A DNA stretch of 64,000 nt, taken from positions 8,145,719-8,209,718 of the forward strand of contig OX155972.1 in NCBI GenBank assembly GCA_944548615.1, read 5' to 3'. The notes beneath the pieces were generated by a model that was given only the letters and a program-made list of their open reading frames with translations, was not told the DNA's origin and did not search any database. A program made the position numbers and the translations under genes. Each line of letters opens with the position of its first letter. The first letter of the stretch is position 1. This document shows positions 23,465-40,145 of this stretch, piece after piece. Origin of the DNA: Micropterix aruncella (lineage: Eukaryota; Arthropoda; Insecta; Lepidoptera; Micropterigidae).

Positions 23465-24062
23465 CAACCCGTTTTAGCCTTATTTTATGATACTATAATA
23501 AAAGTAATTCTTCAAAATCTTTCTTTTATCTCGGCTATCACTACAACCTAGACGACTTATTTTAGTTGTAGCTTTTACATTTCAACCCGTTTTAGCCTTA
23601 TTTTATGATACTATAATAAAAGTAATTCTTCAAAATCTTTCTTTTATCTCGGCTATCACTACAACCTAGACGACTTATTTTAGTTGTAGCTTTTACATTT
23701 CAACCCGTTTTAGCCTTATTTTATGATACTATAATAAAAGTAATTCTTCAAAATCTTTCTTTTATCTCGGCTATCACTACAACCTAGACGACTTATTTTA
23801 GTTGTAGCTTTTACATTTCAACCCGTTTTAGCCTTATTTTATGATACTATAATAAAAGTAATTCTTCAAAATCTTTCTTTTATCTCGGCTATCACTACAA
23901 CCTAGACGACTTATTTTAGTTGTAGCTTTTACATTTCAACCCGTTTTAGCCTGATTTTATGATACTATAATAAAAGTAATTCTTCAAAATCTTTCTTTTA
24001 TCTTGGCTATCACTACAACCTAGACGACCTATTTTAGTTTTAGCTTTTAAATTTCAACACGT
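23465..24062 (+). repeat. 118-bp tandem repeat, array 2 (about 5 copies)
   Basis: Same unit and orientation as 12679-13050, with TTTTAC starts at 23573 and 23691 and so on. The last unit is more diverged (CCTGATTTTATG, TCTTGGCTATC, TTAGTTTTAGC), as expected for an array edge. Confidence 0.97.
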
Positions 24063-24222
24063 TACTTTCAGTTAACTGACTTTAAGAGCCGAGTCCATTT
24101 CAGGACTTTTCAGTATTTCCAGCGGTGTTCCGTTACGCCTTTTGTGAGCTTTGATTGCATTTCAGATTACGTTGTCGTTTGTCGTTGTTGAAACGGCTGA
24201 AAATGAAAATTTCAATTCAAAG

Positions 24223-24594
24223 ATGGAACAACTGATACAACTTAATGTCGTGCTATGCTGCTCCCTGGTAATTTTCAATTGCGCTTTGGGATTTTCTGGT
24301 AATAATAAAAGTCAGAAATTATCCTGCATTTTAGTGGGAGAAAGAATTTCTATTAACAAATGCGATATTGGTAGATGTCATTTGTTATTTTTAAGAGGAA
24401 GGAAACTTTGTTGTAAGCGTTATGTTTCCAGGCATTTATTGAAAATATGTAGTTTATTTATAGTATATTATGACATGCAAGGTTATACTTATAATATTTT
24501 TTTTCTAGTATATTTCTTAAAAAACGCATCAGTAGTTCAGACACGTCATAATATTACTATTAAGACTTATAAGGCCTTGCGTATTATTTGTTAA
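24223..24594 (+). CDS. Possible small secreted cysteine-rich protein or its first exon
   Basis: The ATG at 24223 has a fair context (AAAGATGG). Residues 1-24 (MEQLIQLNVVLCCSLVIFNC and on to ALGF) look like a signal peptide with a hydrophobic core of about 14 residues. The following part carries cysteines spaced C-x11-C-x4-C-x10-CC, ending GRKLCCKRY, a pattern like small disulphide-rich secreted peptides. The last ~55 codons are AT-rich and not protein-like. GT donors at TCTG|GTAATA (about 24299) or TGTT|GTAAGC (about 24412) could end a first exon earlier. No family is assigned. A chance frame is a real possibility. Confidence 0.3.
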   Translation: MEQLIQLNVVLCCSLVIFNCALGFSGNNKSQKLSCILVGERISINKCDIGRCHLLFLRGRKLCCKRYVSRHLLKICSLFIVYYDMQGYTYNIFFLVYFLKNASVVQTRHNITIKTYKALRIIC

Positions 24595-25728
24595 ATAACG
24601 CACGTAAGTCAATTAACTACATTTTTTAGAATACATACAAATACATTTTAGAAATAATTTGTGGTTTTCTAATCCATTTACCCGATGGAGACAACTGATC
24701 ATTTGATTAACAAGCCTAGTATTCTAATATAGATATAGAAAGATGCTATACAGAAAAAGTGCTATAAAATATATATAGCAACTCTATTTAAAATCGGTAG
24801 GACAAAAAAATAAGGATGTCATTTTTTCCTCGAGAAATGCCTAATTTAAATCGCTGGTTCTCAAATTTATATTAGCCGCCGCCCACTTTAAAACTAAAAA
24901 AAAAACGGATGAACCACCACAAGACTTTCCCGGAAAGACTTCCAAAAATCAACATTATCTGGCATAGTAATTTTGGAAGATTCGTTATCTTAGTAAACAA
25001 TGCTATCTGTTTGATAAAATCAAGTAGCGCCATCGGTTAATTAATATAAAGTAGGCATAACTGTTAATACAGTACAATAAGCGCCACTGTTAAAATACAG
25101 AGGAAGCTATGCGGCATGATTTGCAGCGAAGTGATTTGCATGCGGTTTGCGTCTTTGCTACCTGATGTTTTCCCTAAGGGGATTTTCCATTGTTGTTTAC
25201 AATTAACTGCGACATTCGGCTGTGGTCGTGTCCTGTTTTGTATTACGTATAATATTTTGGAAAAAAAAAAATTCGTTTAATAGTTTATTATTCTTCAAAG
25301 AAATTGTCGTTTTCAACTACCGTAATAACCCCCAACCGCCTTCCCCCCTCCATGGAACCCATAAAAAACCCACCCACATTCCCTCCAGTAGAGGCCCATT
25401 AGCTCTCCATGGAGGCTACTGGGCAGGAGTTTAACCGTGAGTTGACCCGACCAGAGTAAATGAGCAGGGCTTAATGGTCTAACTGCACAAGAACCGTTAG
25501 CTGCCGCCGAGTATAGGTATGTACATACAAAACTAGACAGCTCGCTGCCTTGGAACAACTCGTGGCACAGTTGGGCGGTAGAAGTACACAATGACATATG
25601 CTAATGCTTATATCGACCGCATCCAATATATTTTATTAATATGAATAAATGTAAATATATATAAATTGATATAAATATTAGTAAGTAAATTAGTATTATA
25701 AAGTAATTTTTTTAGAAACTAGCTGACC
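24595..25728. other. Spacer with possible transposon ends
   Basis: At 24853 CTGGTTCTCAAATTT resembles a hAT-type terminus, with no partner found. Positions 25340-25600 are GC-richer with no recognised motif. No gene was found. Confidence 0.3.
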
Positions 25729-26463
25729 CGTGCCCACTTCGTTGGGCGGTAAAACTTTTTATTCGTGATGAAATTATGAGTGTGGTTCAGTTAGTAATGA
25801 GTGCTATGATTTATTTCCTGACTGCCAAAAGAAGGGTTATATTTTTACTGCATATGCATGTCTATATTACCATTATTTGTGAGTGTCTTTTTGTGAGTGT
25901 CTTATTTGTGAGTGTCTTATTTCTTTAACCATGTATGCAGTAAAAGGGAAATTATATGCAGTAAAAGGGAAAAGTCTTTTGTTTTAAACACTTGAGACGA
26001 TAAATTTACTTATTTTGATATGAATACTTCTTGATAATATGACCAATACCAATACTTGATGATAATATGACCAATAATTGTTGATAATATGTTGATTTAA
26101 ATTATTTTTTCATATAAAATACTACTTTTTGTGACTTAAATATAAAAGTTAGACATATGCTGTCGCTGACTTTTTTTGTAGGCATTGTCAAGCTCTACAA
26201 CTTTTCTCTAGAACTTAATCATATATCTCTCATCGTTAAGGCAGCGTTAGTTAGAAACGTTTTCGTTCGACCGTTTTTTCTCCGACTTACTTTGCAAATC
26301 CGACTACCACGAAAAAGTCTTTTCATTTTTCGGATTAATATATAGCCTATGACACTCACAAATACCGTGGCTTTCTATTGTTAAAAGAATTTTCAAAATC
26401 GGCTCACTAGATCCAGAGATCTACAACGTCACAAACTTTACCTCTTTATAATATTAGTATAGA
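25729..26463 (-). mobile_element. Non-autonomous Helitron (copy H2, full length)
   Basis: Read on the minus strand it runs from TCTATACTAATATTATAAAG to GGGCACGGGTCAGCTAG, 735 bp, collinear with H1 at 9529. The minus-strand 3' CTAG end and 5' TC start are both intact. It has no coding capacity. Confidence 0.88.
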
Positions 26464-26865
26464 TAAAGTATTAGTAAGTAAATATATGCCCTATAAATGT
26501 ATTAATTAATTAAATAATAAATAAATATTTATTCGATTTGATTTTATCTGTATAAGCACAATCATACTTGCTGAGCAAAGGCCTTTAAAAACTCGAAAGT
26601 AAATGCACCTGATCGCTTATCGAATACGTGTATTTGATATCCTTGGAATTCAATTTCGTTGTGCTGGAGATATTCCGTATATGCACTAAAGTGGTGCCGT
26701 TGAAAGTGCAGTTTCCTGAAAGCGGCGAAGCTGGAGCGTGCGCCACTTACGCCGCGGCTTTTCCGTCGATATTAAATATAGAAGACCTTTGAAACTACTG
26801 CAAATATATTTTCAGCGATATTTTCAGTGACCGTATTGTATCCAAACTGTGATCTCTTAAAACGA
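26464..26865. other. Spacer
   Basis: No feature recognised. Positions 26640-26770 are locally GC-rich. Confidence 0.35.
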
Positions 26866-27204
26866 AAAACTAATTATAAATAGGATAGAAACGAATTTAC
26901 CGCGTGAAATTTGTAGCACCCGACGTTTCGGTAACATTGCAGCCGCCGTTGTCTTGGGTAGACTGAAAGAGCCGTCAATCCGTTGTTCCGCGGGTAGGCC
27001 GCATACCGCTCCCGCCACTGCGTAGGTTATAACGCTGGTAGGGGGCGAGCGAATTTCGAAAATCCGTCTTGCACACAATACTCACTGTATCCTGTCTTAC
27101 GTTCTTGCGTTCGGCGTGCGGCGGTGGGCGTTCGGCGTGCGGCGTGCAACGTCACCGAAACGTCGGGTGCTACAAATTCCACGCGGTAAATTCGTTTTTA
27201 TACT
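26866..27204. mobile_element. Long-inverted-repeat MITE (left arm, centre, most of right arm)
   Basis: Left arm 26890-26935 (ACGAATTTACCGCGTGAAAT, then GTAGCACCCGACGTTTCGGT) is mirrored at 27147-27200 as the reverse complement. Its centre is GC-rich, with an imperfect GTTCGGCGTGCGGC repeat. The right arm is interrupted by the solo LTR at 27205 and resumes at 27812. Related arm pieces lie at 28255-28330 and 51995-52135. Confidence 0.75.
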
Positions 27205-27811
27205 TGTAATGGCCCTCAAGTCCATTACATGCGATCAACAAATGCATCGATTTCCAGTGAAATCCACTGACACAATTTAGCTATTATTTTAACCCGTGCA
27301 GCTATGAATCAGCACGATGAAACAATACTTTTAGTAGGAATATTTCGGATTACATCATTTACCGGCCGGCCATTATTATATAAACCGGCGAAAAAGTAAA
27401 TAAATTATCATTCCCCGAGTGATCACCTTCCCCCAAGGTTGCGACGGCATATTCGGCACCCCTCTCACGAGGTATTTCAACGAATCCGGCTCCTTGGTTT
27501 CCTTTCCTTATCTTCCCTAGTCACGAAGCATCAGTCTGTAATCCCACAGACTCGAGCAGTGCCCAGTACAAGATACTAGGAGCACACATACCATCCTCAT
27601 CCATATATCCTCGTAACCGCAGTCGCGCGTCTATACACTCGTGTCAACGTAAACTATTCGGCAAGCGTTATAACTGGCAATATCAAACCTTCGATCAATA
27701 AATTCCGTCTACTTCATTCAAAACTGCCTTTTAATACGGAGATAACTCGTAAGTTGATATCACCACCTCACACCGAACAATTTGGAGTCTAGTGAGGGAT
27801 GGTCCCTCACA
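27205..27811 (+). mobile_element. Solo LTR (607 bp) with TACT target duplication
   Basis: Starts TGTAATGGCC, ends GGTCCCTCACA, and is bounded by the direct repeat TACT (27201-27204 and 27812-27815). It holds a TATA-like ATTATATAAACC near 27373 and AATAAA near 27700, in the order expected of an LTR promoter and poly(A) signal. A second LTR of the family is at 29348. No internal retroviral-type genes are next to either, so recombination has left solo LTRs. Terminal TG...CA and a 4-bp duplication suit Ty3/gypsy-type integration, which is inference only. Confidence 0.85.
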
Positions 27812-27815
27812 TACT

Positions 27816-28344
27816 ATTTATTATGTAAAAAAACCGCGATAGTCTTCAAAAACTTAATGTTTTGCTTTAGGTATTTGTTTTGTTTTGCCCTTTAAAAAAA
27901 CTTACATAATACGGTTATATTAGGTATTAGATTGCTTGTTGCGATAGTACGTTTTAGTAACCCTTTTGCGCAGGCGTCATTCATGTGGCGCTCATAGCAC
28001 TGTCCAGCGAAACTAATAGCAATTTACTTGACCATCTATAATAATGTAGTGACACATGATGATGAACAATATAACATTAAACTCACCAGACATTTATAAT
28101 TCCAAGATTAGATTGACATCATAGCACGGCAAAACTATCTAATCGCCTAATGACTAATAGCTTTTAAAGAACTTATTATTTAATTTTTAAATAAGTCTTT
28201 CTTACGTTGCAATTAATCAATGTATGGAAAAGAGCGTCTTTCACAACTGCAAATATTAACCTAGACAACAGTGGCTGCAACATCGAAGAAACATCGGGTG
28301 CTACAAAATTCAAGCGGGAAATGTCTTTTATGCCTACACTTGGT
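27816..28344. other. Spacer with minor repeats
   Basis: Positions 27950-28032 are the reverse complement of a repeat found at 56930 and 57150 (GCTATTAGTTTCGC family). Positions 28255-28330 match the MITE arm with CATCGGGTGCTACAAA. No gene was found. Confidence 0.5.
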
Positions 28345-28660
28345 GTCAACTACAACGGGTGAACCCGTCACCTCAGGAAGTTTTAACGGTTTTGATTGTT
28401 CTATCTCCCGTGAGGTGAGCGTAGAATACTTAGAGACGAATATACACCTACCGTCTAGCTAAGCCAACGTAACCGTCAGATATACCTCCCGATTGGTTAT
28501 GGTTTCGAAGTCGATTGCGCGACCTCTACCTTCCGTACATTCAGCCGTAATTCAATTTTTTATCTATAGCGGAACATTGGCCCGGCTCTGAATTCTTTTG
28601 CCCGGTTCTGAATTCAGAATCAGGTAGCCAATTGATCATTTCGAGGGTGGTTGACAATGA
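28345..28660 (+). repeat. GCR retroposon copy 3 (old, degraded)
   Basis: Starts GTGTCAACTACAACGGGTGA and keeps the 5' module, but with many substitutions and deletions. It lacks the 3' module. Confidence 0.75.
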
Positions 28661-29091
28661 TGATGGTGATGACGAAAATGGGATCAATCTGGAAGTATAT
28701 TCTTTTAAATAAAAACAAGAATTTTCCAAATCCGTTTATAAATGACGGAGTTCTAAGGTAACAAACATTTATAAAAAGATACAACCGAATTGAAAACCTC
28801 CTCCTTTTTTGAAGTGGGTTAAAAAAGATAATATTTTAGCAAAAAGATAATATTTTAACATTTAGGTTGATTTTGTCATTTAGGAAAATATGTCGTCTAT
28901 AAAGTCTAGGGCTGGATAGGGCCCACCTTTGATATTTTACGACGCGATGGAGGTATTTCTGAAGGATATTTATGAATCCACAAGTTTCATTATTGCCGAC
29001 TAGAAAGTAAGTCAAACAAAATATAATTTCTAAAATCTTATTTATTTCACCAAATTACAATACTTTTATAACTAATACTTATTGTTATATA
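28661..29091. other. Spacer
   Basis: AT-rich. Nothing recognised. Confidence 0.35.
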
Positions 29092-29347
29092 TATCTATAC
29101 TATTATTATAAAGAGGTAAAGTTTGTGAGTTTGTGAGGTTGTAGGAGTAATCTCTGTTTCTACTTAACCGATTTTGACAATTCTTTTACCAATAGAAAGC
29201 CACGTTATTTGTGAGTGTTGTGTGAGTGTATTAATCTGAAAAATGTAAAGACTTTTCGTGGTAGCCGGATTTGCAAAGTAAGTCGGAAAAAAACGGTCGA
29301 ATGAAAACGTTTCTTACGAACGCTGCCTTAACGATGAGAGATATATG

Positions 29348-30626
29348 TGAGTTAAGTCCACTACATACGATCAACAAATGCATCGATTTCCAGTGAAATC
29401 CACTAACAGAATTCAGCTATTATTTTGACTCGTGCAGCTGTGAATCTGCACGATGAAACATTACTTTTACTAAGAATATTGCAAATTGCATCATTGCACG
29501 GTCTATATAAACCGGTCAAAAAGCAACCAAATTATCAGTCCCCGATTGATCACCTTCCCCCAAGGTTGCGACGGCATATCCGGTACCCCTCTACGAGGTC
29601 GCTCAACGGATCCGGCTCCTTGGTTTCGTTTCCTCAGGGTCAGTCTCGAAGCATCATATTGAGATGTCAACCACAACGGGCGAACCCGTCACCGCAGGAC
29701 GTTTTAACGATTCTTCGTTCTATCGACCGTGCAGTGAGCGTAGAAGACTTTGGACATAACAAATCCGACGTCTAGCTACGCCACATCCCGCAAGAAGCCA
29801 ACGCCTTTACCGCGAGATAGCCAGTATGTTACCTGGCGGGCCGACACTCGCGCCCTTGCTTCCAATTGTGACTAGATTTCTCCGGTCTCTCGATTGGTTC
29901 CGAGTTCGAGGTCGCTTGCGCGGTCCTCTCCCTTACGAAGCGGTGAAACGGTGTGCACCGAATCTATCGCGGACCAAGGCGTCCTTTGCCCGACTCTGAA
30001 CCGGGATCGGATGGCCAATGGTCATTTCAAGAGCAGTCGCCGTAAGGTAGGCAACCACCCCCGCTCTATAGGAAACAATACAGTTCCCAGACTCCCCCAA
30101 CTGTTAGTCGGAGAGCACAATCGATATGCTTGCGCCGCTCGGTGCGCAGACCGTCCAGGAGCGCCAGAGGTTTGATTCCCAGGGGACACTGGTTGACCCA
30201 GTGTCCTACCCAGGTTCGCACCCCATGCGAGGAGGCCATCGGATGGGTGTTGACCCGTGAGTGTGACCGACCCTGAACACATGGGTCATCGTGGCCACCT
30301 CATCATGGGCCCGTTAGCTCTCGAAGCATCAGTCTGTAATCCCACAAACTCGAGCCGTGCCCAGTACAAGACATTAGGAGCACACATACGATCCTCATCT
30401 ACTTTCCTACATAACCGCCGTCGCGCAACCCTCGCGTCTCGATAAAGTAATCCGGGCACTCGTTAATTCGGCAAGCGTTTATAACTGGCAATATTCAATC
30501 GATTCAATCAATAAATATCCTCTGCTTCATAATAGCCGCCTTTAATTAATTACGGAGATAACTCGTAAGTTGACACCACCACCTCACATTGAATAATTTG
30601 GGGTCTTGTGAGGGGTGATCCCTCAA
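29348..30626 (+). mobile_element. Solo LTR, second copy, carrying a GCR insertion
   Basis: Matches the LTR at 27205 throughout: CATCGATTTCCAGTGAAATC, a TATA-like TCTATATAAACC near 29505, AATAAA near 30511 and ACTCGTAAGTTGA near the 3' end. It is bounded by ATATG at 29343-29347 and 30627-30631 within Helitron H3. A GCR element splits it at 29657-30318. Removing that insertion leaves about 604 bp, the same length as copy 1. Confidence 0.85.
29657..30318 (+). mobile_element. GCR retroposon copy 4 (complete, 662 bp, 13-bp target duplication)
   Basis: The host LTR sequence TCTCGAAGCATCA is present on both sides (29644-29656 and 30319-30331), so the element boundaries are fixed by the sequence itself. 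The insert begins TATTGAGATGTCAACCACAA and ends GGGCCCGTTAGC. There are no terminal inverted repeats and no obvious A-rich tail. A 13-bp duplication with no terminal repeats suits target-primed reverse transcription by a non-LTR machinery. Its open frames overlap in several phases and are not taken as genes. Confidence 0.85.
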
Positions 30627-30740
30627 ATATGATTGAGTTTTAGGGAAAAGTTGTAAAGATTTATAATGCCTACAAAAAAGTCACCGACAGCATATGTCTA
30701 ACTTTTATATTTAAGTCACAAAAAGAAGTTTTTTATATTA

Positions 30741-31192
30741 TCTATACTAATATTATAAAGAGGTAAAGTTTGTGAGTTTGTGAAGTTGTAGGGAGTAATC
30801 TCTGGGTCTTACTTAACCGATTTTGAAAATTATTTTAGCAATAGAAAGCCACGTTATACGACATAGGTATGGAACCACGACAGTATCTCGGGTCGGAACT
30901 CCTGAAAGACAATATATTTTGGTACCGAATAATAACATTACATCTAATATAGTATACAGAGTTTTGAATAAATAACATAAAAATAATGTATTCAATCATA
31001 ATCATTTTCTTCACTTATTTGAAACCCGGTAATATAGCCAAATTGGCATGCAAATACATAATATGCATTAAAAATATAACCCTCCTTTAGGCAGAAAATA
31101 AATCATAGCACTCAGTACTAACCGAACCACACTCATAATTTCATCATAGTAAAAATGTTTATCGGCCAACGAAGTGGGCACGGGTCAGCTAG
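30741..31192 (+). mobile_element. Non-autonomous Helitron H4 (internally deleted, 452 bp)
   Basis: Has an intact 5' TCTATACTAATATTATAAAG and 3' GGGCACGGGTCAGCTAG followed by T. The central 290 bp present in H1 are replaced by unrelated sequence. It is placed directly at the truncated end of H3. Confidence 0.85.
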
Positions 31193-31289
31193 TAATTCAT
31201 AATTTAATCTTTCTTTAAGTCAAACGAGCACTTGTAGGCCCTCTACGAGGTACAAATTGCAACGTGAAAGCATACCCCGTTTTATCGTA

Positions 31290-31840
31290 TCCTCAAAATA
31301 CCATTTTACCATTTTAGGGATTAGCACTAAATTAAAAACAATTTTTCGCCTACAGGAAAGAGTGGTACGCAGTTTATATAGAGTATCTCCAAGAAGTTCT
31401 TGTAAGCCCTTTTTCGTAGAATCAGGAATCATAACTTTATTTATATTTTACTTCTACCAAAATATTATGTAGGTACGCTCGCAGACACCTATAAGAAGTC
31501 CAGGTGAATAGTGATTTTCGATAAGAGGAATAAATCACGATGAGAGAATAAATCCAATATCCACATACTGTTGTACATTAAGATAGCCTTGATACACGCA
31601 AAATTCAAAATGCCACTTATTAACGCACGAGTGAGACTCACCAGAGCTGCAAAGAATGACGATATGATAGTGCCAAGAACTCGTACGACTTTCGGACAGA
31701 GACATTTCAACTTCTTATCACCGAGAATGTACAACTACCTGCCTGATGTCGTTAAACGCATTGAAACCAAAAACAAATTTTAAAAATCGGTTTCTAGGTG
31801 GCTTTATACAGAAGGCAGGGAAAACATCAATGGAATGTTG
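31290..31840 (+). pseudogene. CR1-like non-LTR reverse transcriptase C-terminal end
   Basis: The frame 31257-31472 reads RLQERVVRSLYRVSPRSSCK then PFFVESGIITL, the thumb-region block where these proteins have LQKRA-R...CK-FF...I-TL. After breaks, 31571-31783 gives RTRTTFGQRHFNFLSPRMYN and YLPDVVKRIETKNKF, the C-terminal block. It shares the GQRH(Y/F)...L-P-x-(M/L)YN pattern with the minus-strand frame at 40465. The copy is 5'-truncated and disabled. The AT-rich stretch to about 32150, with GAACAGGCCCTGGCCTAG, is probably its 3' untranslated end. Confidence 0.7.
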
Positions 31841-32194
31841 AATATTGTATATTATTTTTTTGTATATAATTTTTTTGTTTATTAATTTTTCGTATATTAA
31901 TATTTCGCATTATTCTTCAATTTTAGGCATATATTTTTACTTTCAAACATATATTTTTACTTTTACTCTACACTTTAATAATTATTATCAAAGTAATAGA
32001 ATTTCCACAAATTTGAATTGTTTTAATTTTAATGAATTTTTTTTTTAAACAATAATTATTTAGTAATTTGATTAGATACATCTAAACAATATTTTATAAA
32101 GTCTGCCTTAGAACAGGCCCTGGCCTAGTTAGGCGACTTTTATTCATTACTCTATCTTATCAAGAATCAGTTTTTTGCTAACGTCTCATATAAA

Positions 32195-37285
<5,091 letters not shown>

Positions 37286-40024
37286 CCGACAGCGACTTTA
37301 CAAAGTGCGATGCAGTTTTATTCACCAATTTGTTACTACATATTAAGATTCCAGAGCAAACAAATAGCCTTGGAGAGCACCAATTTGAATAGACAACTTT
37401 AAATAATTTGTCACCAAACCCAATTTATGGTATAAGGGATTTTGAAATTTCTGAGTTTATTTTCCATGCTGATAATTTGTAAAATTTGTTTTATGATAGC
37501 TGACACTCTAATTCTCATATTAGTTGTTTTACAAATTGCTAAATTGACAATAAAATAATTTACTTTGCTTATTCTACATAGAATTTGCATATCTATTTTA
37601 ATATATTATTCTCCCTAACTAATTACAGCCATGAGAACTATCATAATATTTATATTTTTATTAAAGGCTTACATAGAAGTAGATTTACCAAGAAGAACAA
37701 CAAGCAGAGCATCAAGCTACGGACTGCACCATAAAGGCTTGATTTGCTAATTGATATTGAATGTCCTTCGAAATTTAATAAATGAATATTTAATTATTAT
37801 CACTAATTTATTGGACCAATAAATGATAACTTATTAATAATAAAAATAGCATTTTATTTCACTTTATTATTTTACTACAATTACGAGTATTTTATACGTT
37901 GCCTTTATGTTCCGTTATAAATCAAAATCATTGATTTTATAGTGATAAAATCAATGTCAAAATTAAACAAGAATTAGGGGTCTTTTAAAATGGGCGATAA
38001 AACTAGGTAATTGTAACTATAAAGATTAATTAAATGGCTCTGAATTTATTGCCAGCTAGAGTAAATTAACTGACTTCTGCTTGACTGCTTTAGTTTTAAT
38101 GGGTAATATTTATAATTATAAGGTTTTGATAAACATGAATAATGACTTTAAGGTAATGTTTCATTAAGCAAATCGTAGAATAGTCGAAGGCCTGCAGAAG
38201 CTCGATTTTCTTTAGGCCTTTCAACAATTCAATACTTTAAATGACAATTAATTAGCAAATCATTTAGCTTTTAATTAGAAATAGGGCTTAAACTAGAGCT
38301 TGGTCACATTTAATATAATTAAAGGGCATGTGCCTGTATATATATACCAAAGGAAAACTTTTAATCGTACCTACTTTCTAATCATTTCTTAACCCAAAAC
38401 CATATTTTTTTTCATCTATTGAAAAGAATTGACCAATTTTATTGGTCAATTTTTTGGTAATTGAAAAAATATCAATATAATTTAAAAAATATATATTTGA
38501 TTAAAATTATATTATAAAATCGGTTGTGTTACTCGAAGACCTTCCCTGCAATTAGACAAGGATGTCATCTCAGTCAGTTTAAAAATCAAATTGTCAACGC
38601 GCGTCGCTTTAAAATTCGCCGTTAAACATTCGAATTTCGAACGAGCGACACAACGATATGAAGATTTTAATTTCGAACGTGCGTCGCGCGATATCAAACG
38701 CGCGACGCTGCGAGTTTGAATATTTGATTCCCTCATACATTACCCTTTAATGAATTTGCAATCTTTATTACCTGTTTGCTAATAACTTACCTTATGTATA
38801 TGTATTTTTTAAATAAAGGAAAAAATATCCTTGAACAGTTTATATTATGAGCAAATTTGCATGTATGTATATGAAATATATCCCACTCTCTGACAAAAAC
38901 TGAAATTAGCCACTAAGCCGTTATAAGGCAAGCGAGATACTCAAAGAGAAACCACCGCTAAAATTGCAGTCGCTTTTGAAATTTGTATATGCTCCCTCGT
39001 GTGCTCTGTCAAAGGACAGAAAGCAGGGAAGAAGTAACTTGCGCGGAGCTGTTTGAAATACGAATATTTCATCAGTGCTTGTTAAAAGTTTGGCAATTAT
39101 GACGAGAAAAATTGCCAGAAGAAGAAAAAAAAATAACTTTAATGAGTACCACCGCGCTTTGAAGCCGAAACGCGGGAACTAAACTTATTAAAAAACAAAG
39201 AAAAAACTATAAAGAAATGATATAAAAAAATCAAGGTTAGGTTAAAAAAAAAGTAGTTGCTACTCATCTTAAGAGGCCGTACACGAAATTTTGCGCATTT
39301 CGTGAATTTACGTACTTTTGCAGACGTTAATTTAAGGTTAAAATACTGTATTTCTATAACTTTTATTGCACAACATAAAAGATCATTTATATTATTATCT
39401 AATGAGTGAGCTACTTTTTTGAAAATTATTAAGTATAGAATTTTGATTAATTGACCTTAAACCGGCGACTGTTTGTGAATTTGTGCTGTAAGAGGTTTAG
39501 AATATAACATATTTACGAATCGTTTTGATATCTAAACGGTATGAAAAAATTACAATATATTGTTGTGAAAGTACTCTATATAAGAAGTGAATCACTTTTT
39601 ACTACTTTCATATAAAATTGTTGATAAAAAAAATATTTAACTTTGTCAAATTTTTTAGAAAATGGGCGAAAAATTGCTTTTGATTTTGGCCTTTTAGAAC
39701 TCTCGTTCATAAAATAAAAACAACAGAAATAAACTTTAGTTCAATATCAATCCATTTCCTCAAAAAAAATACAAAACATTAATTAAAATTGGCAATAAAG
39801 TCTTTTAAAACAATCTAATTCTCGCGTTATGATACTCGCCTATGATACGATTCACGCCTCAAGTCAGCTAGTCCCCGCCGAGCGTTTCCAAAGGGTGGAA
39901 TTATCTCTTTGGCTCCGGAAATCCTACCTACCTATAGTTATATTATACCATTGATTATAAAAGTATCACAGCCCACATCGATTTCGTACACGGCCTCTTA
40001 TAAAGCGGTTAGATGCTAAAGTGC
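37286..40024. other. Long AT-rich region without recognised genes
   Basis: No frame with a family motif on either strand. Positions 38510-38740 are richer in CG dinucleotides (CGCGCGTCGC, CGTGCGTCGCGCGA) and begin with a sequence also seen at 535. Positions 38930-39080 are moderately GC-rich. Confidence 0.4.
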
Positions 40025-40145
40025 AGTGGCGTCGACTACAATGGGCGAACCCGTTCTTCTAGGCTGGTATAAAAATATATGATCTTTTTTTCGCAGTGGA
40101 GTCGACTACAAATCCGTTTTTCTAGGCTGGTATAAAGATATTTAT
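40025..40145 (+). repeat. Two tandem 5' ends of GCR subfamily 2
   Basis: GTGGCGTCGACTACAATGGG...CTAGGCTGGTATAAA is followed at about 40098 by a second GTGGAGTCGACTACAA...CTAGGCTGGTATAAA. Both are about 50-bp pieces of the GCR subfamily that has CCAGCCTGG in place of TTCCTGAGG. Confidence 0.7.

Larger units (their letters stand above)
29092..30740 (+). mobile_element. Non-autonomous Helitron H3, interrupted by LTR and truncated
   Basis: Starts TCTATACTATTATTATAAAG at 29092 and continues to GAGATATATG at 29347. It resumes after the solo LTR at 30627 and is cut at 30740 where H4 begins. The 3' Helitron end of this copy is missing. Confidence 0.8.

Noticed and set aside
12679..24062. CRISPR-like array (regular 118-bp or 910-bp spacing)
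   Set aside because: The whole unit is repeated, with no unique spacers, and the context is a eukaryotic chromosome.
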